64,000 nt of DNA from positions 1 through 64,000 of the forward strand of contig CAYYOK010000004.1 of NCBI GenBank assembly GCA_964473205.1. The letters run 5' to 3'. Both the position numbers and the translations under genes were made by a program. The first letter of the stretch is position 1. Each line of letters starts with the position of its first letter. The notes beneath the pieces are model-generated. The model saw only the letters and a program-made list of their open reading frames with translations, ran no database searches and was not told where the DNA came from. This DNA comes from CAYMRL01 sp964473205. GTDB taxonomy: Bacteria > Deinococcota > Deinococci > Deinococcales > Trueperaceae. Shown one piece after another: positions 43,741 to 53,006 of the stretch.

Positions 43741-44451
43741 ATGGGGTCAGAGGGCCTGACGGCAATCCGGACGGAACGCGTGACCGACACCGTCTACCAG
43801 ATGCTGCGCGAGCGCATCGTCGAGCAGCGGTTCGCTCCCGGCAGCAAGATCAACGTCGACGAGATCGCCAAGCAGCTCGACGTCAGCCGCACTCCGGTCC
43901 ACGAGGCCCTGACGATCCTCGCCAACGACGGCCTGGTGGAGGTCAAGCCGCGCCGCGGCACCTTCGTCACATCGTTCACGGCGCGCGACTTCGCCGAGAC
44001 CCTCGACATCAGGCGCGCGCTCGAGCTGCTCGCTTGCGAGACCGTCGTCGCGAACGCGACCGACACGGAGATCGCCGATCTGAGGCACCTCGTCGAGCAG
44101 ATGGAAGAGTCGGTGATGAAGGCCCCCGATGCCGCGGAGGCCGCACGCGTCCACGACGCCATCAACCTCGAGTTCCACAACCGGCTCGTCAGGCTGTCAG
44201 GCAACCGGCGCCTGATCGCGACCTACGGCGACCTGCGCGCTCACATCAAGATCGCCAGGGCTCACGTCGACGCGACGGGCTGGCAGGACCGCGTCCCCAC
44301 CGAGACCCAGGAGCACCTTAAGATCATCGACGCTCTCGCCAGCCGCGACGTCGCGGCTCTGAAGACGGCCCTCGACAACCACCTTAGGCGCTCGGCCAAC
44401 TCCCTCATCGAGGACGTGCTGGCCACCGAAGGGAGGACGTCGCCTAGCTAG
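43741..44451 (+). CDS. GntR-family (FadR/FCD) transcriptional regulator
   Basis: The N-terminal winged helix of this 236-aa protein (about 8-75) includes YQMLRERIVEQRFAPGSKINVDEIAKQL and SRTPVHEAL. The C-terminal all-helical FCD domain carries the metal-binding pattern with Asp and three His (HDAINLEFHNRLV, HIKIARAH, HLKIIDALASRD, DNHLRRSA). FCD regulators bind organic or sugar acids. ATG 43741 follows AAGGAG; a TTG one codon earlier is less likely. It is the first gene of the transport/catabolic run, 46 nt before the binding protein. Confidence 0.92.
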   Translation: MGSEGLTAIRTERVTDTVYQMLRERIVEQRFAPGSKINVDEIAKQLDVSRTPVHEALTILANDGLVEVKPRRGTFVTSFTARDFAETLDIRRALELLACETVVANATDTEIADLRHLVEQMEESVMKAPDAAEAARVHDAINLEFHNRLVRLSGNRRLIATYGDLRAHIKIARAHVDATGWQDRVPTETQEHLKIIDALASRDVAALKTALDNHLRRSANSLIEDVLATEGRTSPS

Positions 44452-44497
44452 GACCGCCCACGCAGACGCAACCACAGCACTCTCGCAAGGAGGAAGC

Positions 44498-45766
44498 ATG
44501 CAACCTCGCAGGTTCCGCACGCACGTCATCGCGCTGCTCGCCGCGGCCACGCTCTGGTCGTCGGCGGCGCTGGCGCAGACCATAGTCCTGGACATGCCTT
44601 CGTGGCAGGCGACAGAGCCGGGCACGTCTGACTGGTTCAAGGAGCTCATCGCCGAGTTCGAGGCTCAGAACCCCGGCGTCAGGATCGAGTTCTCGCACGA
44701 GCCGTTCGCCGGCTACAACGACAAGATGGTCACGCGCTTCGCCGCCGGCAACCCGCCCGACATCCTTCACCTGCCCGCCGCGAACTTCATGATCTACGCC
44801 CAGGAAGGCTGGCTCGAGCCGCTCGACGCGCGCCTCGCGGCCAGCAACAGCCCCGTTCTCGACCAGTGGACGCCGGTGCAGGCCGGCTGCCAGTACCAGG
44901 GCGAGACCCTGTGCGTCATCGTCCTCGGCTACGGCTACGTCCTCGGCTGGAACGAGGCCGCCTTCAACGAGGTAGGCCTCAGCGGACCCCCGACCAACAG
45001 CGCCGAGCTGATCGAGTACGCCAAGCGCCTCACCATCGACCGCGATGGCGACGGCACCATCGACCAGTACGGCTTCGTCTTCCCCACCGTCACCCACGCC
45101 GGCGTCGAGACCCACGCCACGACCTTCCTGTTCGAGAACGACCCGAACGGCCACTGGCTCGACGCCAACGGCCAGCTCAACCGCGACGCCGCCAAGGCCG
45201 CCTGGGCAGTCCTCAAGCAGCTCGTCGACGACGGCTCGGTGCCGCTCGGCGTCGACAACAACGGCAAGCGCCAGTTCTTCGTCGAGGGACGCTCGGCGAT
45301 GATGCTCGAGGGCCCGTGGATCCAGGGCAACATCAACGCCGCCGCACCGGAGATCCAGGCCGGTCTGCGCGTCGCGCAGACCCCCACCAGCGGCGAGATC
45401 TACGGCGGCGCCAGCAACGTGCTCGCCGTCCCCGCCGGCCTCGCGCCCGAGCGCGCCGACCTCGCCTGGGCGTTCATCGAGCTCTTCACCTCGGAGGAGT
45501 GGCAGGCCAAGTACGCCACCGTAGCCGGCCAACCCCCGGCCCGAGCCGGCGTTCTCTCGGCCGAGATCCTGGCCGGCAACGAGAACATGAGCCAGTACGT
45601 CACGGCCGCCGACAACGCCCGCGACTACATCGCGCCCGGCACGGAGGAGAACTACACCCGCTTCCGCGACCTGGTCATCGAGGCCACCCTCGCCGTCGTG
45701 GTGCAGGGCCAGAACCCCGACACGGTTCTCGACCGCCTCCAGGCCGACATCAACCGGCTGCGCTAA
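44498..45766 (+). CDS. ABC transporter sugar-binding lipoprotein-like protein (family 1 SBP)
   Basis: This 422-aa periplasmic binding protein has the signal peptide MQPRRFRTHVIALLAAATLW...ALA cleaved before QTIVLD. The MalE-type fold features are visible: FAAGNPPDILHLPA, WNEAAFNEVGL, SAMMLEGPW and TSEEWQAKY. Two cysteines in AGCQYQGETLC may form a disulfide. It binds a carbohydrate for the two permeases that follow. The AAGGAGGA Shine-Dalgarno is strong, and a stable hairpin after the gene probably sets a higher level than the permeases. Confidence 0.9.
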   Translation: MQPRRFRTHVIALLAAATLWSSAALAQTIVLDMPSWQATEPGTSDWFKELIAEFEAQNPGVRIEFSHEPFAGYNDKMVTRFAAGNPPDILHLPAANFMIYAQEGWLEPLDARLAASNSPVLDQWTPVQAGCQYQGETLCVIVLGYGYVLGWNEAAFNEVGLSGPPTNSAELIEYAKRLTIDRDGDGTIDQYGFVFPTVTHAGVETHATTFLFENDPNGHWLDANGQLNRDAAKAAWAVLKQLVDDGSVPLGVDNNGKRQFFVEGRSAMMLEGPWIQGNINAAAPEIQAGLRVAQTPTSGEIYGGASNVLAVPAGLAPERADLAWAFIELFTSEEWQAKYATVAGQPPARAGVLSAEILAGNENMSQYVTAADNARDYIAPGTEENYTRFRDLVIEATLAVVVQGQNPDTVLDRLQADINRLR

Positions 45767-45781
45767 ACACGCCTAGTCTCA

Positions 45782-45815
45782 GGGAGCCGCCCGACCACGG
45801 GGCTGGGCGGCTCCC
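45782..45815 (+). terminator. Intercistronic hairpin between binding protein and permeases
   Basis: A perfect 11-bp stem GGGAGCCGCCC / GGGCGGCTCCC with a 12-nt loop and no T-tract follows the binding-protein gene. It probably acts as an mRNA-stabilising or attenuating element rather than a full terminator. Confidence 0.75.
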
Positions 45816-45842
45816 CGCTAAGAGCTCCAGGAGGCTCGCACC

Positions 45843-46790
45843 TTGACCACCAGCCAGGCCACGACCAGCGGCACCGGCGGGCTCGACAGGAACCGCCGAC
45901 CGCTGCGCAACGCCACCAGGAGCAGGTTGTACGCCTTCGCCCTGCTGGCGCCGGCCATCATCGTGGTGCTTCTGGTCATCATCTACCCCCTGTTCATGGC
46001 GGCGCAGATGAGCCTCTACGAGGTCAGGATCTTCCGCGTCGACCGCGGACTCACCGGCAACGTCGGCCTGCACAACTACCGGGACATGTTCGACAACCCG
46101 GCGTTCTGGCAGTCGCTGCGCATAACCCTCTACTACGTGATCTTCGGCGTCATCGGCTCGTTCGGCATCGGGCTGTTCACCGCCGTGCTGCTCAACCAGC
46201 CGTTCAAGGGCCGCGCGCTCGCGCGCGTGCTGATGGTGCTGCCGTGGCCGATCCCCGGTGTCGTCGCCGCCACGATCTTCGTATGGATGTTCAACTCCTC
46301 GTTCGGAGTGCTCAACTATCTCCTGCTCAAGACCGGCATCGTGGCCCAGCCGGTCCAATGGTTCACCCAGTCGGTGCCTGCGCTGATCGCAGTGGTAGCG
46401 GCGACTATCTGGAAGGGCTACCCGTTCTTCACGATCTCCCTGCTGGCCGGCATGCAGTCGGTCCCCAAGGAGCTCTACGAGGCGGCGCGCGTCGACGGCG
46501 CCAGCGCCGTGCAGCAGTTCCGCTGGATCACGATCCCGGCGCTGAGGCCGGTCATCGGCATCTCGCTGGTCATCGCCACGCTGTGGCAGTTTCGGGTCTT
46601 CGACATCATCTTCGTGATGACGGGCGGCGGACCGTCCGGCGCGACCGAGACCCTCGCCATCCAGATCTACCGCGAGGCGTTCCAGTACTTCGAGATGAGC
46701 TACGCCGCCGCCGTCGGGATGATCACGCTCGCGCTGTCGATCATCAGCACCTTCTTCTACCTGAGGATGACGTCGAGGTCGTTCTACTGA
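45843..46790 (+). CDS. ABC sugar transporter permease, MalF type
   Basis: The 315-aa protein has six membrane helices. The EAA loop that docks with the ATPase is ELYEAARVDGASAVQQFRWITIPALRP. The N-terminal LLAPAIIVVLLVIIYPLFMAAQMSLYE is typical of MalF-type permeases. The TTG start is supported by AGGAGG 8 nt upstream. It pairs with the MalG-type permease 33 nt downstream. No ATP-binding subunit is encoded in the cluster, so a shared MsmK/MalK-type ATPase elsewhere must energise it. Confidence 0.92.
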   Translation: MTTSQATTSGTGGLDRNRRPLRNATRSRLYAFALLAPAIIVVLLVIIYPLFMAAQMSLYEVRIFRVDRGLTGNVGLHNYRDMFDNPAFWQSLRITLYYVIFGVIGSFGIGLFTAVLLNQPFKGRALARVLMVLPWPIPGVVAATIFVWMFNSSFGVLNYLLLKTGIVAQPVQWFTQSVPALIAVVAATIWKGYPFFTISLLAGMQSVPKELYEAARVDGASAVQQFRWITIPALRPVIGISLVIATLWQFRVFDIIFVMTGGGPSGATETLAIQIYREAFQYFEMSYAAAVGMITLALSIISTFFYLRMTSRSFY

Positions 46791-46823
46791 TGGTCGTTCC
46801 GTTGCTGAGAAAGGGCCGCTGAC

Positions 46824-47654
46824 GTGCCGCAACCCAGGTCGAACACGGCGATCGTCTACGCGCTCGTCATCGTCACCCTGATCGTGCTGCTGTTCCCCAT
46901 CTACTGGATGATCGTGACCGCCGTGCGGCCCGGCAACGAGCTGCTCTCCTACCCGCCGCGCTTCATCCCCACCGACGGCTCGCTGGCCATCTTCTGGCGG
47001 GTGCTGCGCGACTCCGACATCTTCCGCTGGTTCGCGAACTCGACGATCGTCACGGTGATAACGATCGCGGTCGCGGTGCCGGTGTCCTCGCTGGCCGGCT
47101 ACGCGATGTCCCGCTACAAGTTCGGCGGCATCCGCGAGACCGGCTACCTGCTGCTGATGGCCCGCATGCTGCCCGCGAGCCTGCTGATCATCCCGCTGTA
47201 CATCATCTTCGCGAGGCTCGGGCTGATCAACAGCTACCTCGCCCTCGTCATCGCCAACACCACCTTCATCGTGCCGTTCGGCGCCTGGATGATGAAGGGC
47301 TTCTTCGACAGCATCCCCAGGGACCTCGAGGACGCCGCGATGATCGACGGCACCACGGCCTTCATGGCGCTGGTGCGCGTCGTCATCCCGCTCTCCCTCC
47401 CCGGCCTGGCCGCGACCACCATCTACTGCGCGATCCTCACCTGGGGCGAGTTCGTGTTCGCCTCGACGCTGATGTCGGGGCAGGCGCGCTGGACAGGCCC
47501 CATCGGCATCGCCTCGTTCAACCAGCAGTACCTGGTGCAGTGGAACGAGATCATGGCAGCCTCGCTCCTGTTCATCGTCCCCGTGATACTGCTGTTCGCG
47601 TTCCTGGAGCGCTACCTGGTCCAGGGCATCGCCGCCGGAGGTGTCAAGCAATGA
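46824..47654 (+). CDS. ABC sugar transporter permease, MalG type
   Basis: The 276-aa protein has six membrane helices and the EAA loop DLEDAAMIDGTTAFMALVRVVIPLSLP. The N-terminal VLLFPIYWMIVTAVRPGNELLS and the C-terminal QGIAAGGVKQ end are standard for MalG-type permeases. The GTG start is used. The TGA overlaps the ATG of the DHDPS-family gene (ATGA), tying transport to catabolism. Confidence 0.93.
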   Translation: MPQPRSNTAIVYALVIVTLIVLLFPIYWMIVTAVRPGNELLSYPPRFIPTDGSLAIFWRVLRDSDIFRWFANSTIVTVITIAVAVPVSSLAGYAMSRYKFGGIRETGYLLLMARMLPASLLIIPLYIIFARLGLINSYLALVIANTTFIVPFGAWMMKGFFDSIPRDLEDAAMIDGTTAFMALVRVVIPLSLPGLAATTIYCAILTWGEFVFASTLMSGQARWTGPIGIASFNQQYLVQWNEIMAASLLFIVPVILLFAFLERYLVQGIAAGGVKQ

Positions 47655-48571
47655 CCCGTGCTGGTAGTCGCATCGAGGGGATCGTCCCCGTCCTTCCCAC
47701 CCCTTTCACCGCCGACGGCGACATCGACCGCGCCGGCATGCGCAGCGTCATCGACTACGTGCTCAGGGCCGGCGCCCACGGCGTCGCGTTCCCCGCCATG
47801 GCCAGCGAGTTCTACTCCCTCACCGATCGCGAGCGCGTCGAGCTCAGCGAGCTCGTCGTCCACGAGGTGGGCGGGGCCGTGCCGGTCGTCGGCACCGCCA
47901 CCTCCCAGAGCCCGCAGGCGGCCCTGGAGCTGGCGCGCGCCGTGGCCGCCGCCGGCGTCGACGCCATCATGGTCATGCCACCCTACGTGGTCCGCGACGG
48001 CCTCGCCGGCGTGACCAGGCTTTTTGCCCAGATGTCCTCGGCAGTGAACCTGCCACTGATCTTGCAGAACGCCCCTCCTCCGCTAGGCTCGGCGTACGGG
48101 CCCGACGTCATCAAGAAGCTCCTCGACGAGGTCCCGCAGATCCGCTACGTGAAGGAGGAGACGACACCAGGCGGCCAACGCATCTCCAAGCTCCTGGCCG
48201 ACCCGCCGGTCGCGCTCGAGGGCGTCTTCGGAGGGGCCGGCGGCCGCTACATCATGGACGAGCTCAACCGCGGGGCCATCGGCGCGATGCCCGCCTGCGA
48301 GATCACCGAGCTGCACGTGCGCATCTGGGACTCGTACCGCGGCGGTGACGTGGACGGTGCCAGGCGGCTCTACAACCGCAGCCTGCCGCTGCTGACCTTC
48401 CAGGCCGTGTTCCGCATGGACATGACCAAGGAGGTGCTCAAGCGTCGCGGCATCATCGGCTCGGCCCACGTGCGGGTGGGGGCCGTGCCGCTGGACGAGC
48501 AGGACCAGCGGGAGCTGGGAGTGCTGCTGGCCGAGATCGAAGACCTGTTGCTGGCGCCGGCGCGCGCCTGA
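47651..48571 (+). CDS. Dihydrodipicolinate synthase-family lyase/dehydratase
   Basis: This 306-aa class I aldolase-fold protein has the Schiff-base Lys in IRYVKEETTPGG and the N-terminal signature GIVPVLPTPFTADGDID. The YNxP motif of true DapA is replaced by LQNAPPPLG, so the catalytic Tyr is absent. A similar QDAP motif occurs, from memory, in L-2-keto-3-deoxyarabonate dehydratase. It therefore probably acts on a 2-keto-3-deoxy sugar acid made by the enolase-superfamily proteins downstream, as dehydratase or aldolase. The start overlaps the permease stop. Confidence 0.85.
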   Translation: MTRAGSRIEGIVPVLPTPFTADGDIDRAGMRSVIDYVLRAGAHGVAFPAMASEFYSLTDRERVELSELVVHEVGGAVPVVGTATSQSPQAALELARAVAAAGVDAIMVMPPYVVRDGLAGVTRLFAQMSSAVNLPLILQNAPPPLGSAYGPDVIKKLLDEVPQIRYVKEETTPGGQRISKLLADPPVALEGVFGGAGGRYIMDELNRGAIGAMPACEITELHVRIWDSYRGGDVDGARRLYNRSLPLLTFQAVFRMDMTKEVLKRRGIIGSAHVRVGAVPLDEQDQRELGVLLAEIEDLLLAPARA

Positions 48572-48579
48572 GGGCGGTC

Positions 48580-49683
48580 ATGACCGGCGTGCCTGGCGGG
48601 CGCGTGGCGTCGGCCTCCTCGGGCGGGCCTTCCGCTGCCGACGCGGTCCTGATGCGCGCTGTCGCGACGCGGGCGATGGACTATCCGTTCAAGTACCGCG
48701 CCACCGGCGCCTGGGGCTTCGGCGAGGACATCTGCCTGCGGGCGCTGCTCGAGTACGGGGAGCTGGTCGGTGATGACGAACCGCTCCGCTTCGTGGCAGG
48801 GCTCGTGCGGCCGTGGTGCGAGGAGCGCGCATCCGTCCTCGCGCTCCCCAACGCCGACCACGTGGCACCAGGCGTCGTGCTGCTCGACCTCCACCGGTCG
48901 ACGCGTGACGAGGTCTACCTGGCCGGAGCGCTCGCCCTCGGCAAGCTGTACCGGTCGTTCACCGAGGTCGACGGGGTGCCGGTTCATCGACCGGACCTCG
49001 CCGGGCTCGACACGCTGATCTGGGTCGACTGCATCGCTCTCGACGCGCCGTTCCTCGCCCGCTTGAGCCGCGTCACCGGTGATGACGGCTGGCTCGAGCT
49101 CGGGTTGAGGACACTGCAGGCCTACTCTGGCGCGCTGCTCGACCGAGTTCAGGGTCTCTTCCGGCACGGCTACGACGTGATGCGCAAGCGCCAGAGCCCC
49201 TGCCTGTGGGGACGCGGCAACGGCTGGGCGCTGCACGGTCTGGTCGACACGCTCGAGGAGCTGCCCGCGGGACACGCCGCTCGCGCCGGCCTTCTCGGGC
49301 TGCTGCGCGCGCAGGTCGCCGCGCTGGTCGGGCTCCAGGCGCCCGGCGGGCTGTGGCACACGATCTTGAACGACGAAGAGGCGCCGCTCGAGAACTCGAC
49401 CGCTGCGTTCTACGCTTCGGGCGTGTCGAAGGCGCTGAGGCTCGGGCTGCTCGAGGCCTCGCCTGAGCTGGAAGCCATGATCGACCTCGCAACCAGAGCG
49501 GCTCGCGCGGCCACCGACCCGGACGGCGGCCTGCCGATCTCCTACGCCACCCCCGTCGGCGAGCCAGAGACGTACATCAACGCCCCCACCGGCGTGTTCC
49601 CCTGGGGCCAGGGACCGCTGCTCCTCACGCTCATCGAAACGCACAGGCGCCAGGACGCCGCCCGAGAAGGAGCCAATCCATGA
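48580..49683 (+). CDS. Glycoside hydrolase family 88/105 (unsaturated glycuronyl hydrolase-like)
   Basis: The 367-aa (alpha/alpha)6-barrel-type protein has the catalytic Asp probably at D150 in LIWVDCIALDAPFLARL, matching the YteR D143 region. WGRGNGWALHGLVDTLEELP is the family signature. Such enzymes hydrate the double bond of terminal unsaturated uronic residues from pectin or glycosaminoglycan lyases, releasing the sugar. No signal peptide, so it acts in the cytoplasm after import. It overlaps the next gene by 4 nt. Confidence 0.85.
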   Translation: MTGVPGGRVASASSGGPSAADAVLMRAVATRAMDYPFKYRATGAWGFGEDICLRALLEYGELVGDDEPLRFVAGLVRPWCEERASVLALPNADHVAPGVVLLDLHRSTRDEVYLAGALALGKLYRSFTEVDGVPVHRPDLAGLDTLIWVDCIALDAPFLARLSRVTGDDGWLELGLRTLQAYSGALLDRVQGLFRHGYDVMRKRQSPCLWGRGNGWALHGLVDTLEELPAGHAARAGLLGLLRAQVAALVGLQAPGGLWHTILNDEEAPLENSTAAFYASGVSKALRLGLLEASPELEAMIDLATRAARAATDPDGGLPISYATPVGEPETYINAPTGVFPWGQGPLLLTLIETHRRQDAAREGANP

Positions 49684-50801
49684 AGATCGCCAGCGTCGAG
49701 GCCATGGTCCTGAAGGCGCCGGTGCCGGGCATCAGCACCTGGCAGGCTGCCAGCTTCGCGATGCCGTTCAAGTACGCCGAGACGACGCTGGTGCGCGTCG
49801 AGACCGACAGCGGCATCGTCGGCTGGGGCGAGGTCCACGCGCCGGTAGCGCCCGAGGTGACCAAGAGCGTCATCGACACGCTGATCACGCCCAGCCTCAT
49901 CGGCGCCGACCCGCTCGACCCTGCGGTCCTGTGGGACAAGATGTACGCGCTGATGCGGCCGCGCGGCCACTCGCTGGGGTTCATGCTCGAAGCGATGAGC
50001 GGCGTCGACATCGCGCTCTACGACCTCGCCGGCCAGGCGCTGGGTGTGCCCGTCTACCGGCTGCTCGGCGGTGGGCGCCGCAGCAAGGTCCGCACTTACG
50101 CCAGCGTGCTGCAGTGGCTCGAGCCCGAGCTGCTCGCCCAGACCGCCGCCCGGCACAAGGACTCGGGGTTCACCGCGATGAAGCTGAAGGTCGGCCAGAA
50201 CGCGGCTATCGACCGACGCAAGGTCGAGCTGACCAGAGCCGCTGTCGGCGACTCGTTCGATCTGATGGCGGACGCCAACTGCCGCTACAGCACCGCCGAG
50301 GCCGTGGCGATGGCGCGGGTGCTGGAGGAGCACGGCTTCGTATGGCTCGAGGAGCCGATCCCGCCCGAGGACGTGGCCGGCTACCGGCTGCTGCGCGACA
50401 AGCTCGACATCGCGATCGCGGGCGGCGAGTGCGAATGCACCCACTACCGCTTCGCCCAGCTCATCGGACAGGGCGCCTTCGACGTGCTGCAGCCCGACAT
50501 CTGCCGCGCCGGCGGCTTGACTGCCTGCCACAAGATCGGGGTGCTGGCCGACGCGCACAACCTGCGCGTGGCGCCGCACGTCAGCATCGGCTCGGCCATC
50601 CACATCGTCGCGTCCCTGCACTGGGCGGTCAGCGAGGCCAGCGTGTTCATCCACGAGTACCCCGTGTTCGAGAACCCCCTGGTCGACGACCTGCTGGCCG
50701 AGCCTCTCGACTGGCGCGAGGGCTATCTTCATGTGACCGACGCGCCGGGTCTCGGCATGACCATCCGTGACGACGTCGTCGCGCAGTACCGAGTGTCCTG
50801 A
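49680..50801 (+). CDS. Mandelate racemase/enolase-superfamily sugar-acid dehydratase (first)
   Basis: The 373-aa protein has full MR-subgroup catalytic residues: KxK at K168/K170 (MKLKVG), metal ligands D198 (MADAN), E224 (WLEEP) and E250 (AGGE), and base H300 (APHVSIGS). The GVDIALYDLAGQALGVP capping-domain junction is standard. It probably dehydrates an aldonic or uronic-derived acid to a 2-keto-3-deoxy acid; substrate not predictable. It overlaps the hydrolase before it and shares one base with the second paralogue (TGATG). Confidence 0.9.
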   Translation: MKIASVEAMVLKAPVPGISTWQAASFAMPFKYAETTLVRVETDSGIVGWGEVHAPVAPEVTKSVIDTLITPSLIGADPLDPAVLWDKMYALMRPRGHSLGFMLEAMSGVDIALYDLAGQALGVPVYRLLGGGRRSKVRTYASVLQWLEPELLAQTAARHKDSGFTAMKLKVGQNAAIDRRKVELTRAAVGDSFDLMADANCRYSTAEAVAMARVLEEHGFVWLEEPIPPEDVAGYRLLRDKLDIAIAGGECECTHYRFAQLIGQGAFDVLQPDICRAGGLTACHKIGVLADAHNLRVAPHVSIGSAIHIVASLHWAVSEASVFIHEYPVFENPLVDDLLAEPLDWREGYLHVTDAPGLGMTIRDDVVAQYRVS

Positions 50802-52018
50802 TGAGGATCGTCGACGTAGAGGCCATCGCGATCAGCGCTCCGAACCCGGCCGGCACCTACTGGGGCAAGGCGTCGTGGGGCGCCGAGGAGTCGGCCAACC
50901 CCCTCTCGCACTGGCAGCCGACGCAGGTCCCGCACCCGGCACGGATGCGTCCCTCCTACGCGGTAGGGATAGACACGACGCTGGTGCGCATCGAGACCGA
51001 CACCGGCATCGTCGGCTGGGGCGAGGCGAAGGCGCCCGTCGCGCCGCGCGTGGCGCAGACGATCATCAGCGACCTGCTGCGCGACCTGATCATCGGCGCC
51101 GACCCGCGCAACGTCGAGGTCATCTGGGAGACGCTGTATGCCTCCATGCGCCTGCGCGGCCACGACAGCGGCTTCCTGGTCGAGGCGCTCAGCGGCGTAG
51201 ACATCGCGCTCTGGGACATCATCGGCAAGGCCACGGGCGAGCCGATCCACCGCCTGCTCGGCGGCGCCTACCGCGACCGCATCAAGGTCTACGCCTCGGG
51301 CGTGCCGGCCACCAAGGCGGCGCGCGGCGAGGCCGACCACGCGCGCATGTTGGCCGCCGCCCAGAGCGCCGTCGACCGCGGTTTCCTCGGGTTGAAGATG
51401 GCGATAGGCAGCGGGCCCGAGGCGGACGTCGCTTCGGTGCGTGCCGTGCGGGAGCTGGTCGGACCGCGGATGGCGATCTTCGCCGACGCCGCCGGCAACT
51501 ACGACGTCGGCAAGGCCGTGACGGTCGGCCGCGAGCTCGAGACGCTCGGCGTCGGCTTCCTCGAAGCTCCCCTCCCCCACGAGTTCATCGACGGCTACGC
51601 CGAGGTCGCGCGCGCCCTCGCCATCCCCATCGCCAACGACGTCATCACTACCCGCTATCAGGTCCTCGACTACCTCAGGAAGTCGGCGCTCGACATCGTG
51701 CAGCCCGACGTCTGTCGCACCGGTGGCATCACCGAGCTGAAGCGGATCTCAGTGCTCACCGACGCCTTCGGGGTCGGGTTCACGCCGCATGTCAGCATCG
51801 GCTCGGCGATCCACTTTGTCGCCAGTGCGCACTGCGCGGCTGCGGCGCCGAACCTGCACCAGATGGAGTACTGGTTCGGGCAGAACCCGTTGGGGGACGC
51901 TCTGCTGCGGGAGCCGGCACTGGAGCTGGTCGACGGATATCTCCCCGTGCCGCAGGGACCGGGGCTGGGGATCGAGATCGACGAGGAAGCCGTGCGCGCG
52001 TTGGCCGTGGGCGCCTGA
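50801..52018 (+). CDS. Mandelate racemase/enolase-superfamily protein (second, altered active site)
   Basis: This is a 405-aa paralogue. K199 is kept but the second Lys of KxK is A201 (GLKMAIG). The metal ligands are D229 (FADAAGN), E255 (FLEAP) and D280 (IAND), and H330 (TPHVSIGS) is kept. The loss of one Lys base while His remains suggests a dehydratase with one-sided acid-base chemistry rather than a racemase. An N-terminal insertion near residues 20-50 (TYWGKASWGAEE) sets it apart. It lies directly after the first paralogue. Confidence 0.88.
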   Translation: MRIVDVEAIAISAPNPAGTYWGKASWGAEESANPLSHWQPTQVPHPARMRPSYAVGIDTTLVRIETDTGIVGWGEAKAPVAPRVAQTIISDLLRDLIIGADPRNVEVIWETLYASMRLRGHDSGFLVEALSGVDIALWDIIGKATGEPIHRLLGGAYRDRIKVYASGVPATKAARGEADHARMLAAAQSAVDRGFLGLKMAIGSGPEADVASVRAVRELVGPRMAIFADAAGNYDVGKAVTVGRELETLGVGFLEAPLPHEFIDGYAEVARALAIPIANDVITTRYQVLDYLRKSALDIVQPDVCRTGGITELKRISVLTDAFGVGFTPHVSIGSAIHFVASAHCAAAAPNLHQMEYWFGQNPLGDALLREPALELVDGYLPVPQGPGLGIEIDEEAVRALAVGA

Positions 52019-52034
52019 TGGCAGGGCACCTCGC

Positions 52035-53006
52035 GTGAGCAGCACCTCGCCCTGCTACGCCCTCGTCGACTCCGGCACGACGACGACGCGCGTGAGGATC
52101 TGGCGCGACGGCAGGGTCGTGTGGAGCGAGAGCCGATCGGTGGGGGCGAAGGACACGGCCGTCGACGGCAGCACCGCTCGCGTGGCCGCCGCGTTGCGCG
52201 AGCTGCTCGACGCCTCCGGAGCCGAGCCCGGCGCGATCATCTGCTCGGGGATGATCACCTCGAACATGGGCCTCTTCGAGCTGCCGCATCTGTCCGCGCC
52301 GGCCAGCCCCGAGGACATCGCGCGCGGGATGGTGCAGCGGCACTTGCCCGAGATCTCAGACATGCCTTTGACGTTCGTGCCCGGCGTGAAGACGCTGCCA
52401 GGGCCGGACGGGTTGGCAGGGCTGCCGTCCGGCGACGTCCTGCGCGGCGAGGAGGCGGAGATCGCCGGCCTGCGGCACGAGCTGGGCCTCAACCAGGCGA
52501 GCGTGTTCCTGCACATCGGCTCTCATCACAAGGCCATCGATGTCGGGGCCGATGGGAGCATCCTGGCTTCCCGGACCGCCATCACCGGGGAGCTGCTGGC
52601 GGCCGTCGCGGGGCAGACGATCCTCAGGAGCAGCGTGGTGCCGCTGGAGCAGGTAGACGCCTCGTCGCTGGACATTACGGCCGTGCGGGCCGGCTGGGAT
52701 GCGGCTCGCGAGCACGGGTTCGGGCGGGCGCTGTTCCTGGTGCGCGTCGGGGAGCAGTTGGCGGGGCGGTCGCGCGAGGCCATGACCTCGTACCTGCTCG
52801 GCGTGCTGGCCTCGCTGGACCTGCCGCTGCTCGCAGGGGTCGCGCCCACGACCCCCGTGATCGTCTACGGCAGCGGCGCGTTCCCGCGGATCCTGGGCGA
52901 GGTCCTGCCGGAGCGCGGCTACGCGGGTGTCAGGGTGGTCGCGCCGGAAGTCGCCGATATGGCCGCCGCGGCCGGGGCCGTGCGGCTGTTCGAGTCGAGG
53001 AGCTGA
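52035..53006 (+). CDS. dgoK: 2-oxo-3-deoxygalactonate kinase-family sugar-acid kinase
   Basis: The 323-aa protein matches the DgoK family. The N-terminal phosphate motif VDSGTTTTRVRIW replaces the usual DWGTTN form. SGMITSNMGLFELPHL, VPGVKTLPGP and LRGEEAEIAGL are the family-specific blocks, and the C-terminal part ends IVYGSGAFPRIL. It would phosphorylate the 2-keto-3-deoxy acid produced by the two dehydratases. Start GTG 52035 gives the expected short N-terminus. The stop overlaps the dehydrogenase start by one base. Confidence 0.87.
   Translation: MSSTSPCYALVDSGTTTTRVRIWRDGRVVWSESRSVGAKDTAVDGSTARVAAALRELLDASGAEPGAIICSGMITSNMGLFELPHLSAPASPEDIARGMVQRHLPEISDMPLTFVPGVKTLPGPDGLAGLPSGDVLRGEEAEIAGLRHELGLNQASVFLHIGSHHKAIDVGADGSILASRTAITGELLAAVAGQTILRSSVVPLEQVDASSLDITAVRAGWDAAREHGFGRALFLVRVGEQLAGRSREAMTSYLLGVLASLDLPLLAGVAPTTPVIVYGSGAFPRILGEVLPERGYAGVRVVAPEVADMAAAAGAVRLFESRS

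Noticed and set aside
45750..47651. 633-codon minus-strand frame opposite the permease genes
   Set aside because: Asp/His/Arg/Gln-rich shadow; permease helices and EAA loops on the plus strand are clear.
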